64,000 nucleotides of DNA from Wansuia hejianensis (GTDB lineage Bacteria > Bacillota > Clostridia > Lachnospirales > Lachnospiraceae). How positions within the stretch are numbered: position 1 is the stretch's first letter; every line of letters begins with the position of its first letter. The notes beneath the pieces were generated by a model. That model saw only the letters and a list, made by a program, of their open reading frames with translations, searched no databases and had not been told where the DNA came from. Positions 9,494 to 16,488 of the stretch are shown here, in pieces. Position numbers and translations under genes: made by a program. The stretch covers positions 1,191,501 to 1,255,500 of the forward strand of contig NZ_CP060635.1 in assembly GCF_014337215.1 (NCBI RefSeq), given 5' to 3'.

Positions 9494-10279
9494 TCATTCC
9501 AGCGTATAGCCAAAACCAGTCATTGCCGCTTCAGCAGTTTCTAAGGGTATTTCCCCACCTAAAGTTTCAAACCCTATAAATGCTGCTGCCAGTTCTGCCA
9601 TATCCGTATCAGACGTTAATCCGGTAAAACTATATGTAAGATTGAATTTCTCTGGTGATTCCTGCACAAAAACAGATGAAGCAGGGCCAGCTCCTAATTC
9701 ATCTAGATATGACTGGGCATTTTCTGCATCGCTTTTCAAATCATTAAGCATATTTGTATCAACAAGTGAGAGATCATTATAGGTTATGCTGCCTACGATA
9801 GAGGCAACAATATTATCTTCTGTATAATGAAAAGTTACCCACGCTTCTCCAATTTCATTGCTGAAACGAAATGTTTCTTTCGCCAGCTCTTTTGCTCCTA
9901 CAATGTTATCTTCTGATGAATCTTCCATCGCATCTTCATTAATCGACGGACTCGGAAGATCTACAGGATCATGAATTGTAGGGGGGGCAAATGCGGTTGG
10001 CTGCTTTAGTTTATTGGCTCCCGTAGCAAAATAACCGATTACAAATGCAACTGCAACGACTGCTATAGGGATGATAAATCTAAGAGTCCCTTTGCTTTTC
10101 TTCTTCGGCGGGCGGGGTTCAGCATGCATAGGTTGTGAATCCACCGTTGATTGCTGTGCCTCATTCGTCTGATAAAACGATTGCGTATCTTGCGAAGAAC
10201 TAACATTTTGAGCCGCTCCGCAGTGATTGCAAAAATTAATGCCGTTTGGAATTTCCTTTCCACAGTTTCTGCAAAACAT
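9494..10279 (-). CDS. Zinc-ribbon single-pass membrane protein, first gene of the putative phase-variable operon
   Basis: 261 residues. Zinc ribbon at 1-21 (CRNCGKEI...FCNHCG), a linker rich in Gln and Ser with a basic PPKKKSKG patch, one membrane helix (about 67-85), then an outer domain. The first 90 residues parallel those of the 7534 protein, including the shared segment FVIGYFATGANKLKQPTAF, so the two are paralogues. Strong ribosome binding site (GAGGGAGG) before ATG 10279. About 40 bp upstream begins the first of two Hin-type recombination sites enclosing a promoter, so expression of this gene and those behind it may depend on DNA inversion. Function unknown. Confidence 0.75.
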   Translation of the reverse strand: MFCRNCGKEIPNGINFCNHCGAAQNVSSSQDTQSFYQTNEAQQSTVDSQPMHAEPRPPKKKSKGTLRFIIPIAVVAVAFVIGYFATGANKLKQPTAFAPPTIHDPVDLPSPSINEDAMEDSSEDNIVGAKELAKETFRFSNEIGEAWVTFHYTEDNIVASIVGSITYNDLSLVDTNMLNDLKSDAENAQSYLDELGAGPASSVFVQESPEKFNLTYSFTGLTSDTDMAELAAAFIGFETLGGEIPLETAEAAMTGFGYTLE

Positions 10280-10318
10280 ACTTTTTCTTCCTCCCTCTGC
10301 TATTTATTGTCCAGACTA

Positions 10319-10344
10319 TTGTCAAAAGGTCTACTTTTTGATAA
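10319..10344. repeat. Putative serine-invertase crossover site 1 (hix-like)
   Basis: 26 bp arranged 12-2-12: TTGTCAAAAGGT, core CT, ACTTTTTGATAA. The two half-sites match in inverted orientation at 10 of 12 positions. The right half read backward is TTATCAAAAAGT, close to the Salmonella hix half-site TTATCAAAAACC. The core is the reverse complement of that in site 2, so the two sites are inverted. Confidence 0.7.
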
Positions 10345-10464
10345 TAGTTATCTGACAGTGGCCCTGCATTTCTCATCAGAAAAAGCTCGCCGAGTGGCCC
10401 TTGAAATCCGTAAAATTCCTTGAATCCAAGGCCGTTTTGGTGTATAATGGAAAATTGTAAAGGC
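10345..10464. promoter_or_regulatory. Putative invertible promoter segment
   Basis: DNA between the two crossover sites. It contains a plus-strand promoter: TTGAAT at 10420-10425, a 17-bp spacer and TATAAT at 10443-10448. In the present orientation the promoter points right, antisense to the recombinase gene and away from the zinc-ribbon operon. If the segment flipped, the start of transcription would fall about 75 bp upstream of ATG 10279, facing into the operon. I see no equally good leftward promoter in the current orientation, so the sequenced state is probably OFF for the operon. Confidence 0.65.
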
Positions 10465-10490
10465 CTGTCAAAAAGTAGACTTTTTGACAG
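10465..10490. repeat. Putative serine-invertase crossover site 2 (hix-like)
   Basis: 26 bp arranged 12-2-12 with perfect dyad symmetry: CTGTCAAAAAGT, core AG, ACTTTTTGACAG. No T-tract follows on either strand, which argues against a terminator. It lies 14 bp past the recombinase stop codon. Confidence 0.7.
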
Positions 10491-10504
10491 CTCATTTTAT
10501 AGCG

Positions 10505-11125
10505 TCAGCCTTGCTTTCCGTCCCGTAGAAGCCGGTATTCCCGCAGCCTGCGGTAAAAGGTCGATTCGCTTATATCACACCGTTTCAGGACTTCCGAAAA
10601 AGAAATCTTCTTTTGTTCCCATATTCTGATGAGTTTCCCAAAATCCTCCGGCACAGCCTTTTCCGGCCTGCCGAACTTCACACCCTTTGCCTTTGCGACA
10701 GCAATGCCCTCCGCCTGTCGCTTTTTGATATTCTCCCGTTCGCTCTGCGCCACAAAGGACAGGATCTGCAGCACAAGGTCTGCGATAAAGGTTCCCATCA
10801 GGTCTTTGCCATTCCGAGTATCCAATAGCGGCATGTCCAGCACGCAGATGTCGATTTCTTTCTCCTGCGCCAGCAGCCTCCACTGTTCCTGGATTTCTTT
10901 GTAATTCCGCCCCAATCGGTCGATGCTGAGAACATACAAAAGATCCCCGGCTTTCAGCTTTTTCATCAGCTTTTTGTAGCTGAGGCGGTCAAAGTCCTTG
11001 CCGGACTGTTTGTCCACGAAAATATTTTTTTCGGGAACCGGCACTTCCCGCAGAGCGACCATCTGGCGGTCCTCATTCTGGTCTGTACTGGATACCCGTA
11101 CATAACCATAAATATTCATGTTCAT
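10505..11125 (-). CDS. Hin/Pin-like serine recombinase (invertase/resolvase)
   Basis: 206 residues, the normal size of small serine invertases. N-terminal catalytic domain with YGYVRVSS (the nucleophilic Ser in RVSS near residue 12), the DRLGRNY motif and the SERENIKKRQ helix, followed by GRPEK and a C-terminal helix-turn-helix (SFSEVLKRCDISESTFYRRL). It would cut and rejoin DNA at two short dyad sites through a phosphoserine link. Two such sites lie directly downstream at 10319-10344 and 10465-10490, making it the likely switch enzyme. The start overlaps the stop of the 11122 frame (ATGA), so the two may be translationally coupled; ATG three codons in is an alternative start. Confidence 0.92.
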   Translation of the reverse strand: MNMNIYGYVRVSSTDQNEDRQMVALREVPVPEKNIFVDKQSGKDFDRLSYKKLMKKLKAGDLLYVLSIDRLGRNYKEIQEQWRLLAQEKEIDICVLDMPLLDTRNGKDLMGTFIADLVLQILSFVAQSERENIKKRQAEGIAVAKAKGVKFGRPEKAVPEDFGKLIRIWEQKKISFSEVLKRCDISESTFYRRLREYRLLRDGKQG

Positions 11126-11352
11126 TCCCCCTTTCGCTTACCGTTAAATTCATAAAAGGAGAACGGGAACGGCGCTTTACCGATCCTGTTCATAATATCT
11201 GTTTTTTCTGCCGCTGTGCCTGCGTCTTTCTCTTTCCGGCACAAAAATTCCCGGGCAGAATGTGTTTCCATCACCTCACGAAGCAGATTTGTCACATCCC
11301 GTTTGCTGTCGAACATCATCAGATCATATTTCTCGCCATAAGCAGCCTGCAT
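11122..11352 (-). CDS. Small unknown protein coupled to the recombinase, possibly truncated
   Basis: 76 residues beginning MQAAYGEKYDLMMFDSKRD and ending in a basic tail. The stop overlaps the recombinase start. I do not recognise the family. The upstream side abuts plus-strand relics of a conjugative element, so its 5' end may have been cut off and the apparent start may be internal. No clear ribosome binding site precedes ATG 11352. Confidence 0.4.
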   Translation of the reverse strand: MQAAYGEKYDLMMFDSKRDVTNLLREVMETHSAREFLCRKEKDAGTAAEKTDIMNRIGKAPFPFSFYEFNGKRKGE

Positions 11353-11354
11353 GC

Positions 11355-11444
11355 ATGAATCTGCTAAACATTCCCTTCATGGTGTGCAACAGCATCGCCC
11401 TTCTCGGCATGAACTTGATCCCTCTCCTCACCGACCTATTTTAA
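11355..11444 (+). pseudogene. Maff2-family conjugative-element gene fragment
   Basis: Thirty codons whose end (NSIALLGMNLIPLLTDLF) resembles the C-terminus of Maff2-type small membrane proteins found next to VirB6-like genes in Firmicutes integrative conjugative elements. The N-terminal two thirds are missing. Recognition is from memory of the family pattern and the order with the next relic. Confidence 0.5.
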
Positions 11445-11464
11445 TCTTTCAAAAGAAGTAAGCA

Positions 11465-11623
11465 ATGCAAGGTATCCCTAACTCTATCACGGAATGGCCC
11501 AAGTTCCTTTTGGTTAAGTGTATCACGGGGCTTATCCAATTTTCCACCACCGACGTGCTGAACAATATACAAGCCCAGCTTGACGCAATGGATCTGGGAT
11601 CGCTCCTTAGGATTTTCATTTAA
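11465..11623 (+). pseudogene. VirB6/TrbL-like conjugation gene, 5' fragment
   Basis: 52 codons, MQGIPNSITEWPKFLLVKCITG..., resembling the start of the VirB6-like channel protein that follows Maff2 in conjugative elements. The frame stops where a long hairpin begins. Together with the preceding relic it shows that part of an integrative conjugative element once lay here. Confidence 0.45.
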
Positions 11624-11689
11624 TCCTTCTTCGTACAGTTCACCATGACGAAACTAAATATCGTCATGGTGAACTGTACAAAGAAGGAT
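11623..11689. repeat. 29-bp near-perfect inverted repeat
   Basis: Arms 11623-11651 and 11661-11689 pair with a single mismatch around a 9-base loop. It lies exactly at the end of the VirB6-like fragment. There is no T-tract, so it may be a miniature mobile element, an element end or an origin-like structure rather than a terminator. Confidence 0.7.
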
Positions 11690-12345
11690 GATTGAGATTT
11701 ACTTAATAGCGTGCGACGCTTGAAACGCTCAAACCGTGGCTATACGAGAGTATCATTATCACCAAGAACAGGTCATGGCGTATCTGCTTCAACGGCTCGA
11801 TGTCTGCCAAAGGTATTAAACTGCTTTATTCATTTGTCAAGGAGCACCGAAAGAAAAAAATTATCAATTTTTTTCTTTCAAACCAACACTCGACACGAAA
11901 GCATGATTTGTGTCATTTTTTAGAAAAACTTTAGAAATTTCTTTTTCCGTTGTGTATAAGACAAGAAATACCATTTTGTTAAGCATTGATGAAAATAATT
12001 AAAACAATTTCTTTCTTCCACTTAACAACCATTTTTAGAGACTTTCTTCTTTTTACTTCATACAGGGAATGAAAACTTCGATTTGTGTCATATTTCAAAA
12101 AGTTTTTATTATTCATTCTTCAATTTCTCCAATCCAAAAAGGCAACTACCATCTTTGATAATTGTCTGTATAAAGCCACAAAAAAGACAGTCACTCAATA
12201 AGAATCAACTGTCTTTCATGCTTCCATATTCAGTTTTTCATAGTGATATTGGCATAGAAAATATCACGCCCTGTCAAAACAGGTTTGCTTTGTAAATACA
12301 GCGTTTTCCGCCTGTCATGATATACAGTTTCCAATTTTTTGCGCC
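11690..12345. other. AT-rich decayed DNA, no supported gene
   Basis: The first ~130 bp still look coding-like but are broken by stops. From about 11830 to 12300 the base composition becomes very AT-rich, unlike everything around it. GATTTGTGTCAT occurs twice, near 11904 and 12079, in similar surroundings. A dyad with arms AAGACAGT and ACTGTCTT lies near 12184-12217. I see no intact gene. Confidence 0.4.
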
Positions 12346-12520
12346 CCCTTGTCAGATAACGGGGCGGAATTTACAAATCGTTTTACGTCTCACCGGGACA
12401 AGCCGACGCTCTTTCAAAAACACCTGGAAACGCACGGGATCAGCCACAAGGTTATCCGCCCCCTTACCCCTCGTCATAACGGGAAGGCAGAGTGCCTCCA
12501 TCGAAAAGATACTTTCATAA
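12346..12520 (+). pseudogene. DDE (integrase-core, IS481-like) transposase fragment
   Basis: An internal piece reading SDNGAEFTNRFTSHRDK...LETHGISHKVIRPLTPRHNGKAE..HRKD, which holds the second catalytic Asp and the last Glu regions of integrase-core transposases. Both ends are missing, and after HRKDTF the reading departs from the family pattern. Confidence 0.75.
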
Positions 12521-12586
12521 AAGTTTCCCAAACCATATCATTCTCCTGCAGAGCTGGTATTTGATCTTTTATTCTTATAATTTGCT

Positions 12587-12712
12587 TTATTTCATCAGTA
12601 ATATTAATCTCCATGGTGCCTCTCGGATATCTGAACCTCCGTCTATAGACACACTATAATATCTCTTTACCGCAGATATCTTTTCATGTGCAGATATTTT
12701 ACTTTTTAGCAT
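12587..12712 (-). pseudogene. 5' remnant of an IS3-type orfA
   Basis: 41 codons starting behind GGGAGGGAG: MLKSKISAHEKISAVKRYY, like the helix-turn-helix start of IS3-family OrfA proteins. It is cut after about 30 codons. It runs against the DDE fragment at 12346, so two different elements appear truncated into each other. Confidence 0.45.
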
Positions 12713-12895
12713 AGAAAATACTCCCTCCCAAGTATCAAGTATTTTTATTATTTCACTTGTCTACCTAGAAGGGAGCATATCATCCCGACAGCCCCTTCCC
12801 AAAAATAACTCTATGCTGTTTTATTGAGCCGCCTCTCATTGACAGTCTTTAATGTTATGCCCGTTCAGCCACATGCTGTCGATCCGGCAGACGGA

Positions 12896-14170
12896 TCACA
12901 GCAGCTCCGCAATTCTCGTCACTGCCACATAGATTTCCTGCACCTTATACCAGGTCGGATAATCTACAATTCCGGATGCCGGCAATCCGAACACCTCCTG
13001 AAATGCCTGGACCGCCTCCTTGGTAGCCTCTGAATAAACTCCGTCCACATTCACTGCAGGGATCGAAGAATAAACCTCCGCAATCGTGTTCAGCTGCTCC
13101 TGCAGCTGGCGCACCTTCGCCCCGGAAGCTCCGATATCCAGATCATAACCAGGCCAGGAGGCCGGAATGCCCGATATTTCTTCTGCCGTATTGATATACA
13201 TATCCTGGCCGTAATAATTCCTTAGAATCTGAATCGCGCTGTACCCCTGATCACCCAGATACTTCGATCCCCACTGACTCATCCAGTTCGGGCACTGCAC
13301 CCTCTGACCGTCGCAGTATTGGGTCAGAATCGGCTGTTTCACATTCGGCCTCGACAAATAATCGGCGAATATCTCATCAACCACATAAGAAATACTGTCA
13401 AAGATATTCCTGCCATGCATCCATTTGTGATCATACGCTGTGGAAGATGTGATCGTAAAGTCATACCCTTTGTTCCGGTACCACTCCGTATAGACCCGGT
13501 TCAGAGTAAACGACATGATCGCCAGGACATTGGCCTCAATCGTAGCCAGCGGCCATGTGGCATAAATCTCGCTGCTAGCAACATTCTTAATATAATCCCG
13601 GTACCGGACATAATAATCCTGAGCCGTTGAATCGGATGGCGCGCCATCATGAACTACCACATATTCCGGAACCACCACCCGGCTCAGCACGATCTCCCCG
13701 CTCTCGTCCATGGGCTTGATCTCATCCTCCGGTATCTTCTCCGGATATTCCCCATACAGGGTGTGCGCAGGTATCACGATATCTTCATACGGCTCCTCCG
13801 GCGTCAAAGGAACCAGCTGCACCGGCTGCCGGGACAGCTGTCCCGGCAAGAGCTCAGAACCTGAAACCTCGACGGGCGCAAATCCGGATGCGGTGATCCT
13901 GACCGTATATTCCGAATAAGGCTGGTTCATTCCAGGCTCCATGCTGTATTCCAGAGGTGGGGTCGGCAATTCTGCCATCGGCGTCCTGCCGTTGTTGTCC
14001 GTTCTCAGTTCTTCGATTGTTTGCTCAGGATTCCCGGTATAAGAAATGGAAACCCGGGCGTCTGCCACCGGCCTGTTTTGTATGCTCGTATTTACTATAA
14101 TCTGCAGTTTTCCTCTGTCGACCTGATCCGACGGGTTTACCTCCGCTGTTCTGATCCAAGCGTCACTCAT
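12896..14170 (-). CDS. SpoIID-like protein with C-terminal peptidoglycan-binding domain
   Basis: 424 residues, no signal peptide. N-terminal ~130 residues form a beta-rich carboxypeptidase-regulatory-like region. Residues ~180-320 match the SpoIID/LytB pattern (EANVLAIMSFTLNRVYTEW ... MSQWGSKYLGDQGYSAIQILRNYYG), known in SpoIID for a lytic activity on peptidoglycan stripped of side chains. The last ~75 residues form a PG_binding_1 domain (LDIGASGAKVRQLQEQLN ... VDGVYSEATKEAVQAFQ). It probably acts on spore or forespore wall. It lies behind rseP on the same strand; its 3' end is repeated at 5717-6106. Its natural terminator seems to have stayed with that fragment. Confidence 0.8.
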   Translation of the reverse strand: MSDAWIRTAEVNPSDQVDRGKLQIIVNTSIQNRPVADARVSISYTGNPEQTIEELRTDNNGRTPMAELPTPPLEYSMEPGMNQPYSEYTVRITASGFAPVEVSGSELLPGQLSRQPVQLVPLTPEEPYEDIVIPAHTLYGEYPEKIPEDEIKPMDESGEIVLSRVVVPEYVVVHDGAPSDSTAQDYYVRYRDYIKNVASSEIYATWPLATIEANVLAIMSFTLNRVYTEWYRNKGYDFTITSSTAYDHKWMHGRNIFDSISYVVDEIFADYLSRPNVKQPILTQYCDGQRVQCPNWMSQWGSKYLGDQGYSAIQILRNYYGQDMYINTAEEISGIPASWPGYDLDIGASGAKVRQLQEQLNTIAEVYSSIPAVNVDGVYSEATKEAVQAFQEVFGLPASGIVDYPTWYKVQEIYVAVTRIAELL

Positions 14171-14283
14171 TCACTGCACCTGCTAAATTCCTTTTCTGCC
14201 CATTATATGCAGACAAACAATGAAATAACACAAATAAAAACAGAAGGCTTCCGAACAGCCCCATTTTTCCGGGATTGCGTAGC

Positions 14284-15570
14284 TTAAAATATCCGTCTCA
14301 CATCGTTAAAGGCCACATACACCATTAGAACCATCAGCAGCACCAGCCCCGCAAAGTGGATCATGCCCTCAATATTCCTTTTCACCGGTTTTCGCCTGAC
14401 CGCCTCGATCACCAAGAAGATCAGCCTTCCCCCATCCAGCGCCGGCAGCGGAAGCAGATTCATCACGCCCAGGTTGGCTGACAGCAGTATCAGCATATTC
14501 AGCATTGTCATGCTGGCGATTACGCCACCCTCGCTCTTCGTCTCTTCATAGACCTGGCCGATCGTATCCACCACTCCAATAGGCCCGGAAAGGTCATTGA
14601 TGGAATATGTTCCGGTAATCAGACTTTTCAATGATTTCACAGTCAAATGGACCCAATAATTCATCTCCCCAAAACTGTATTTTAATGTGCTGACCGGAGA
14701 CATCTTCTCACGGGCCAGGTTAAAGTTGAACCCCAGCGACGCATTCGTCTTTTCTGAAGGAGTCACCTCCGCCTCATACTCCAGCCCATCCCGTTCATAG
14801 GAAATTCGCAGTGTCTTTCCATCCATAGGATACTGCTCCCAATATTCCGCCAGATCGGCAGCGCTGGCAACCGCAGTGCCATTCACACCTGTGATCACAT
14901 CCCCTGCCTGAAATCCGGCCTGCTCCATGGGATATCCCCGCATCAGCGAAGTGATCTCCACCTTATCACTGTCTGGATTATAGTAATAACCCAGCATCCA
15001 CCGGGTCGTAGCCTCTGGAACATAGCTTACAGTATAAGATTTCCCGTCGCGCTTGTAGGTCAGTGTTACCGTATCCAGCGGCACTCCGTCCATATCTATG
15101 TCCGTATACAGTTCCCTCCCATTGGCGATACCGTTGCCCTCATACCGGGTGATGATATCTCCCGGCTGCAGGCCGGCCTCTGCCGCCGGAGACTGTTCTG
15201 TCACCTCTGTGACTCTGGCCGGGTCCGCACCTACGACGCTGATGACCACAACCGCCACCAGAAATGCCAGTATAAAATTGAAGACCGGCCCCGCTGCGAT
15301 CACCGACATACGCCGCCAGACAGAAGCATTGTTAAAGCTCCCCTCCTGCGATTCATCTTCATCTTCTCCCAGCATGGAACAGGAGCCTCCGAAAGGCAAA
15401 AGCTTCAGCGCATAAGTCGTATCTCCCTTCGTGAAGGAAAGGAGCTTCGGTCCCATACCGATGGCAAACTCCGTCACTATAATATGGTTTGCCTTCGCCA
15501 GCAGAAAATGCCCCAGTTCATGAAATATAATCACTGCGCTCAGTATCAGAATCGCGATAACAAATTTCAA
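14284..15570 (-). CDS. rseP: Site-2 RIP metalloprotease (M50)
   Basis: 428 residues, a membrane zinc protease that cuts substrates inside the membrane. FHELGHFLLAK near residues 17-27 carries the HExxH zinc site. Several membrane segments follow, then two PDZ-like stretches (SPAAEAGLQPGDIITRYEG and YPMEQAGFQAGDVITGVNG). The third zinc ligand region LLPLPALDGGRL lies near the C-terminus. It follows cdsA in the core cluster, separated only by the dxr relic. The expected downstream neighbours of many Clostridia (ispG, polC) are absent; a SpoIID-like gene follows instead. Confidence 0.95.
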   Translation of the reverse strand: MKFVIAILILSAVIIFHELGHFLLAKANHIIVTEFAIGMGPKLLSFTKGDTTYALKLLPFGGSCSMLGEDEDESQEGSFNNASVWRRMSVIAAGPVFNFILAFLVAVVVISVVGADPARVTEVTEQSPAAEAGLQPGDIITRYEGNGIANGRELYTDIDMDGVPLDTVTLTYKRDGKSYTVSYVPEATTRWMLGYYYNPDSDKVEITSLMRGYPMEQAGFQAGDVITGVNGTAVASAADLAEYWEQYPMDGKTLRISYERDGLEYEAEVTPSEKTNASLGFNFNLAREKMSPVSTLKYSFGEMNYWVHLTVKSLKSLITGTYSINDLSGPIGVVDTIGQVYEETKSEGGVIASMTMLNMLILLSANLGVMNLLPLPALDGGRLIFLVIEAVRRKPVKRNIEGMIHFAGLVLLMVLMVYVAFNDVRRIF

Positions 15571-15573
15571 TAA

Positions 15574-15696
15574 TTACCACCTGCTTTCAATCCATTCATA
15601 AGTTGCCGTCTCTGCGCCTCATACCTGTTCCAGGACCAGGCGCTGAATATTGTAGTGCTGATTCATAGCATCTTCAATGATCCTGTATAATATTCC
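15574..15696 (-). pseudogene. dxr: Relic of the original dxr (C-terminal 41 codons)
   Basis: It begins directly after the cdsA stop and ends just before rseP, the normal position of dxr. The frame reads GILYRIIEDAMNQHYN...LVLEQV, an in-frame TGA, then GAETATYEWIESRW and TAA. IIEDAM..H followed by an acidic stretch and YEWIESRW is the usual end of Clostridial Dxr proteins. Everything upstream of these codons, about 1 kb, is gone. It differs clearly from the end of the intact dxr at 4093, so that copy is not simply this one moved. Confidence 0.85.
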
Positions 15697-16488
15697 TCAC
15701 ATCAGAATAACGGACAGATAATAAATGACTGGCGCCGTAAATATCACGCTGTCAAACCGGTCCAGTATCCCACCGTGACCCGGTATCAGCTTTCCGTAAT
15801 CCTTGATTTCCATATTTCTCTTGATCGCTGAAGCCGCAAGATCACCTACCATGGAGATCAAAGCCCCGATCCCGCAGATAACCGCATACTGCAAAAGCGG
15901 CCCCCTGGTGATCAACGCGTACAGCAGCCCCAGAATCACAGAACCTGTTACTCCACCCACTGCGCCTTCCACCGATTTCTTAGGGCTCAGGACAGGCGCC
16001 ATCTTGTGTTTTCCAAAAAGCATTCCCGCGCAGTAGGCACACGTATCGCAGCCCCAGGAGCACAGGAAAATCAGCCATACATGGAAAGTCCCGCCCGGCA
16101 GCATTCTCGTCTGATAAATGCAGGCCAGCATCACTCCCACATATATGATTCCAAAAAAAGCCGCCATCACCTGATGGGCGTGGTAACGCGGATAGGCAAA
16201 CACATAGACAAACATCAGAATCACCAGGCCCAGTATCACAGCCATCATCTGAAACGCGCCGAACATCAGGACAAGGCTCACATAGTACAGAATAATGCTG
16301 ATGTAGCCCGCCAGCTCCAGAAGCCCAAAGGGCTTCTCTTCACGGACCTTCATGGCTCTGTACAGTTCCCCGGCTCCGATCAGGGACAGAGCAAGCATTG
16401 TAAAATACAACACCCAGCCGCCGCTGCATATGGTCAGAAGCGCCACTGCCACCAGAATGACGCCGCTGATTAATCTCGTTACAAACAT
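15697..16488 (-). CDS. cdsA: Phosphatidate cytidylyltransferase
   Basis: 263 residues, a polytopic membrane enzyme that makes CDP-diacylglycerol from CTP and phosphatidate. At least seven hydrophobic segments. The family signature lies at the C-terminus: SPKKSVEGAVGG, then GDLAASAIKRNMEIKDYGKLIPGHGGILDRFDS. Its start overlaps the end of uppS by 10 bp, so the two are co-translated. Family length is normal. Confidence 0.95.
   Translation of the reverse strand: MFVTRLISGVILVAVALLTICSGGWVLYFTMLALSLIGAGELYRAMKVREEKPFGLLELAGYISIILYYVSLVLMFGAFQMMAVILGLVILMFVYVFAYPRYHAHQVMAAFFGIIYVGVMLACIYQTRMLPGGTFHVWLIFLCSWGCDTCAYCAGMLFGKHKMAPVLSPKKSVEGAVGGVTGSVILGLLYALITRGPLLQYAVICGIGALISMVGDLAASAIKRNMEIKDYGKLIPGHGGILDRFDSVIFTAPVIYYLSVILM

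Noticed and set aside
10465..10490. Hairpin read as the terminator of the recombinase gene
   Set aside because: The stem is AT-rich, no T-tract follows on the minus strand, and a near copy with inverted core lies 145 bp away.
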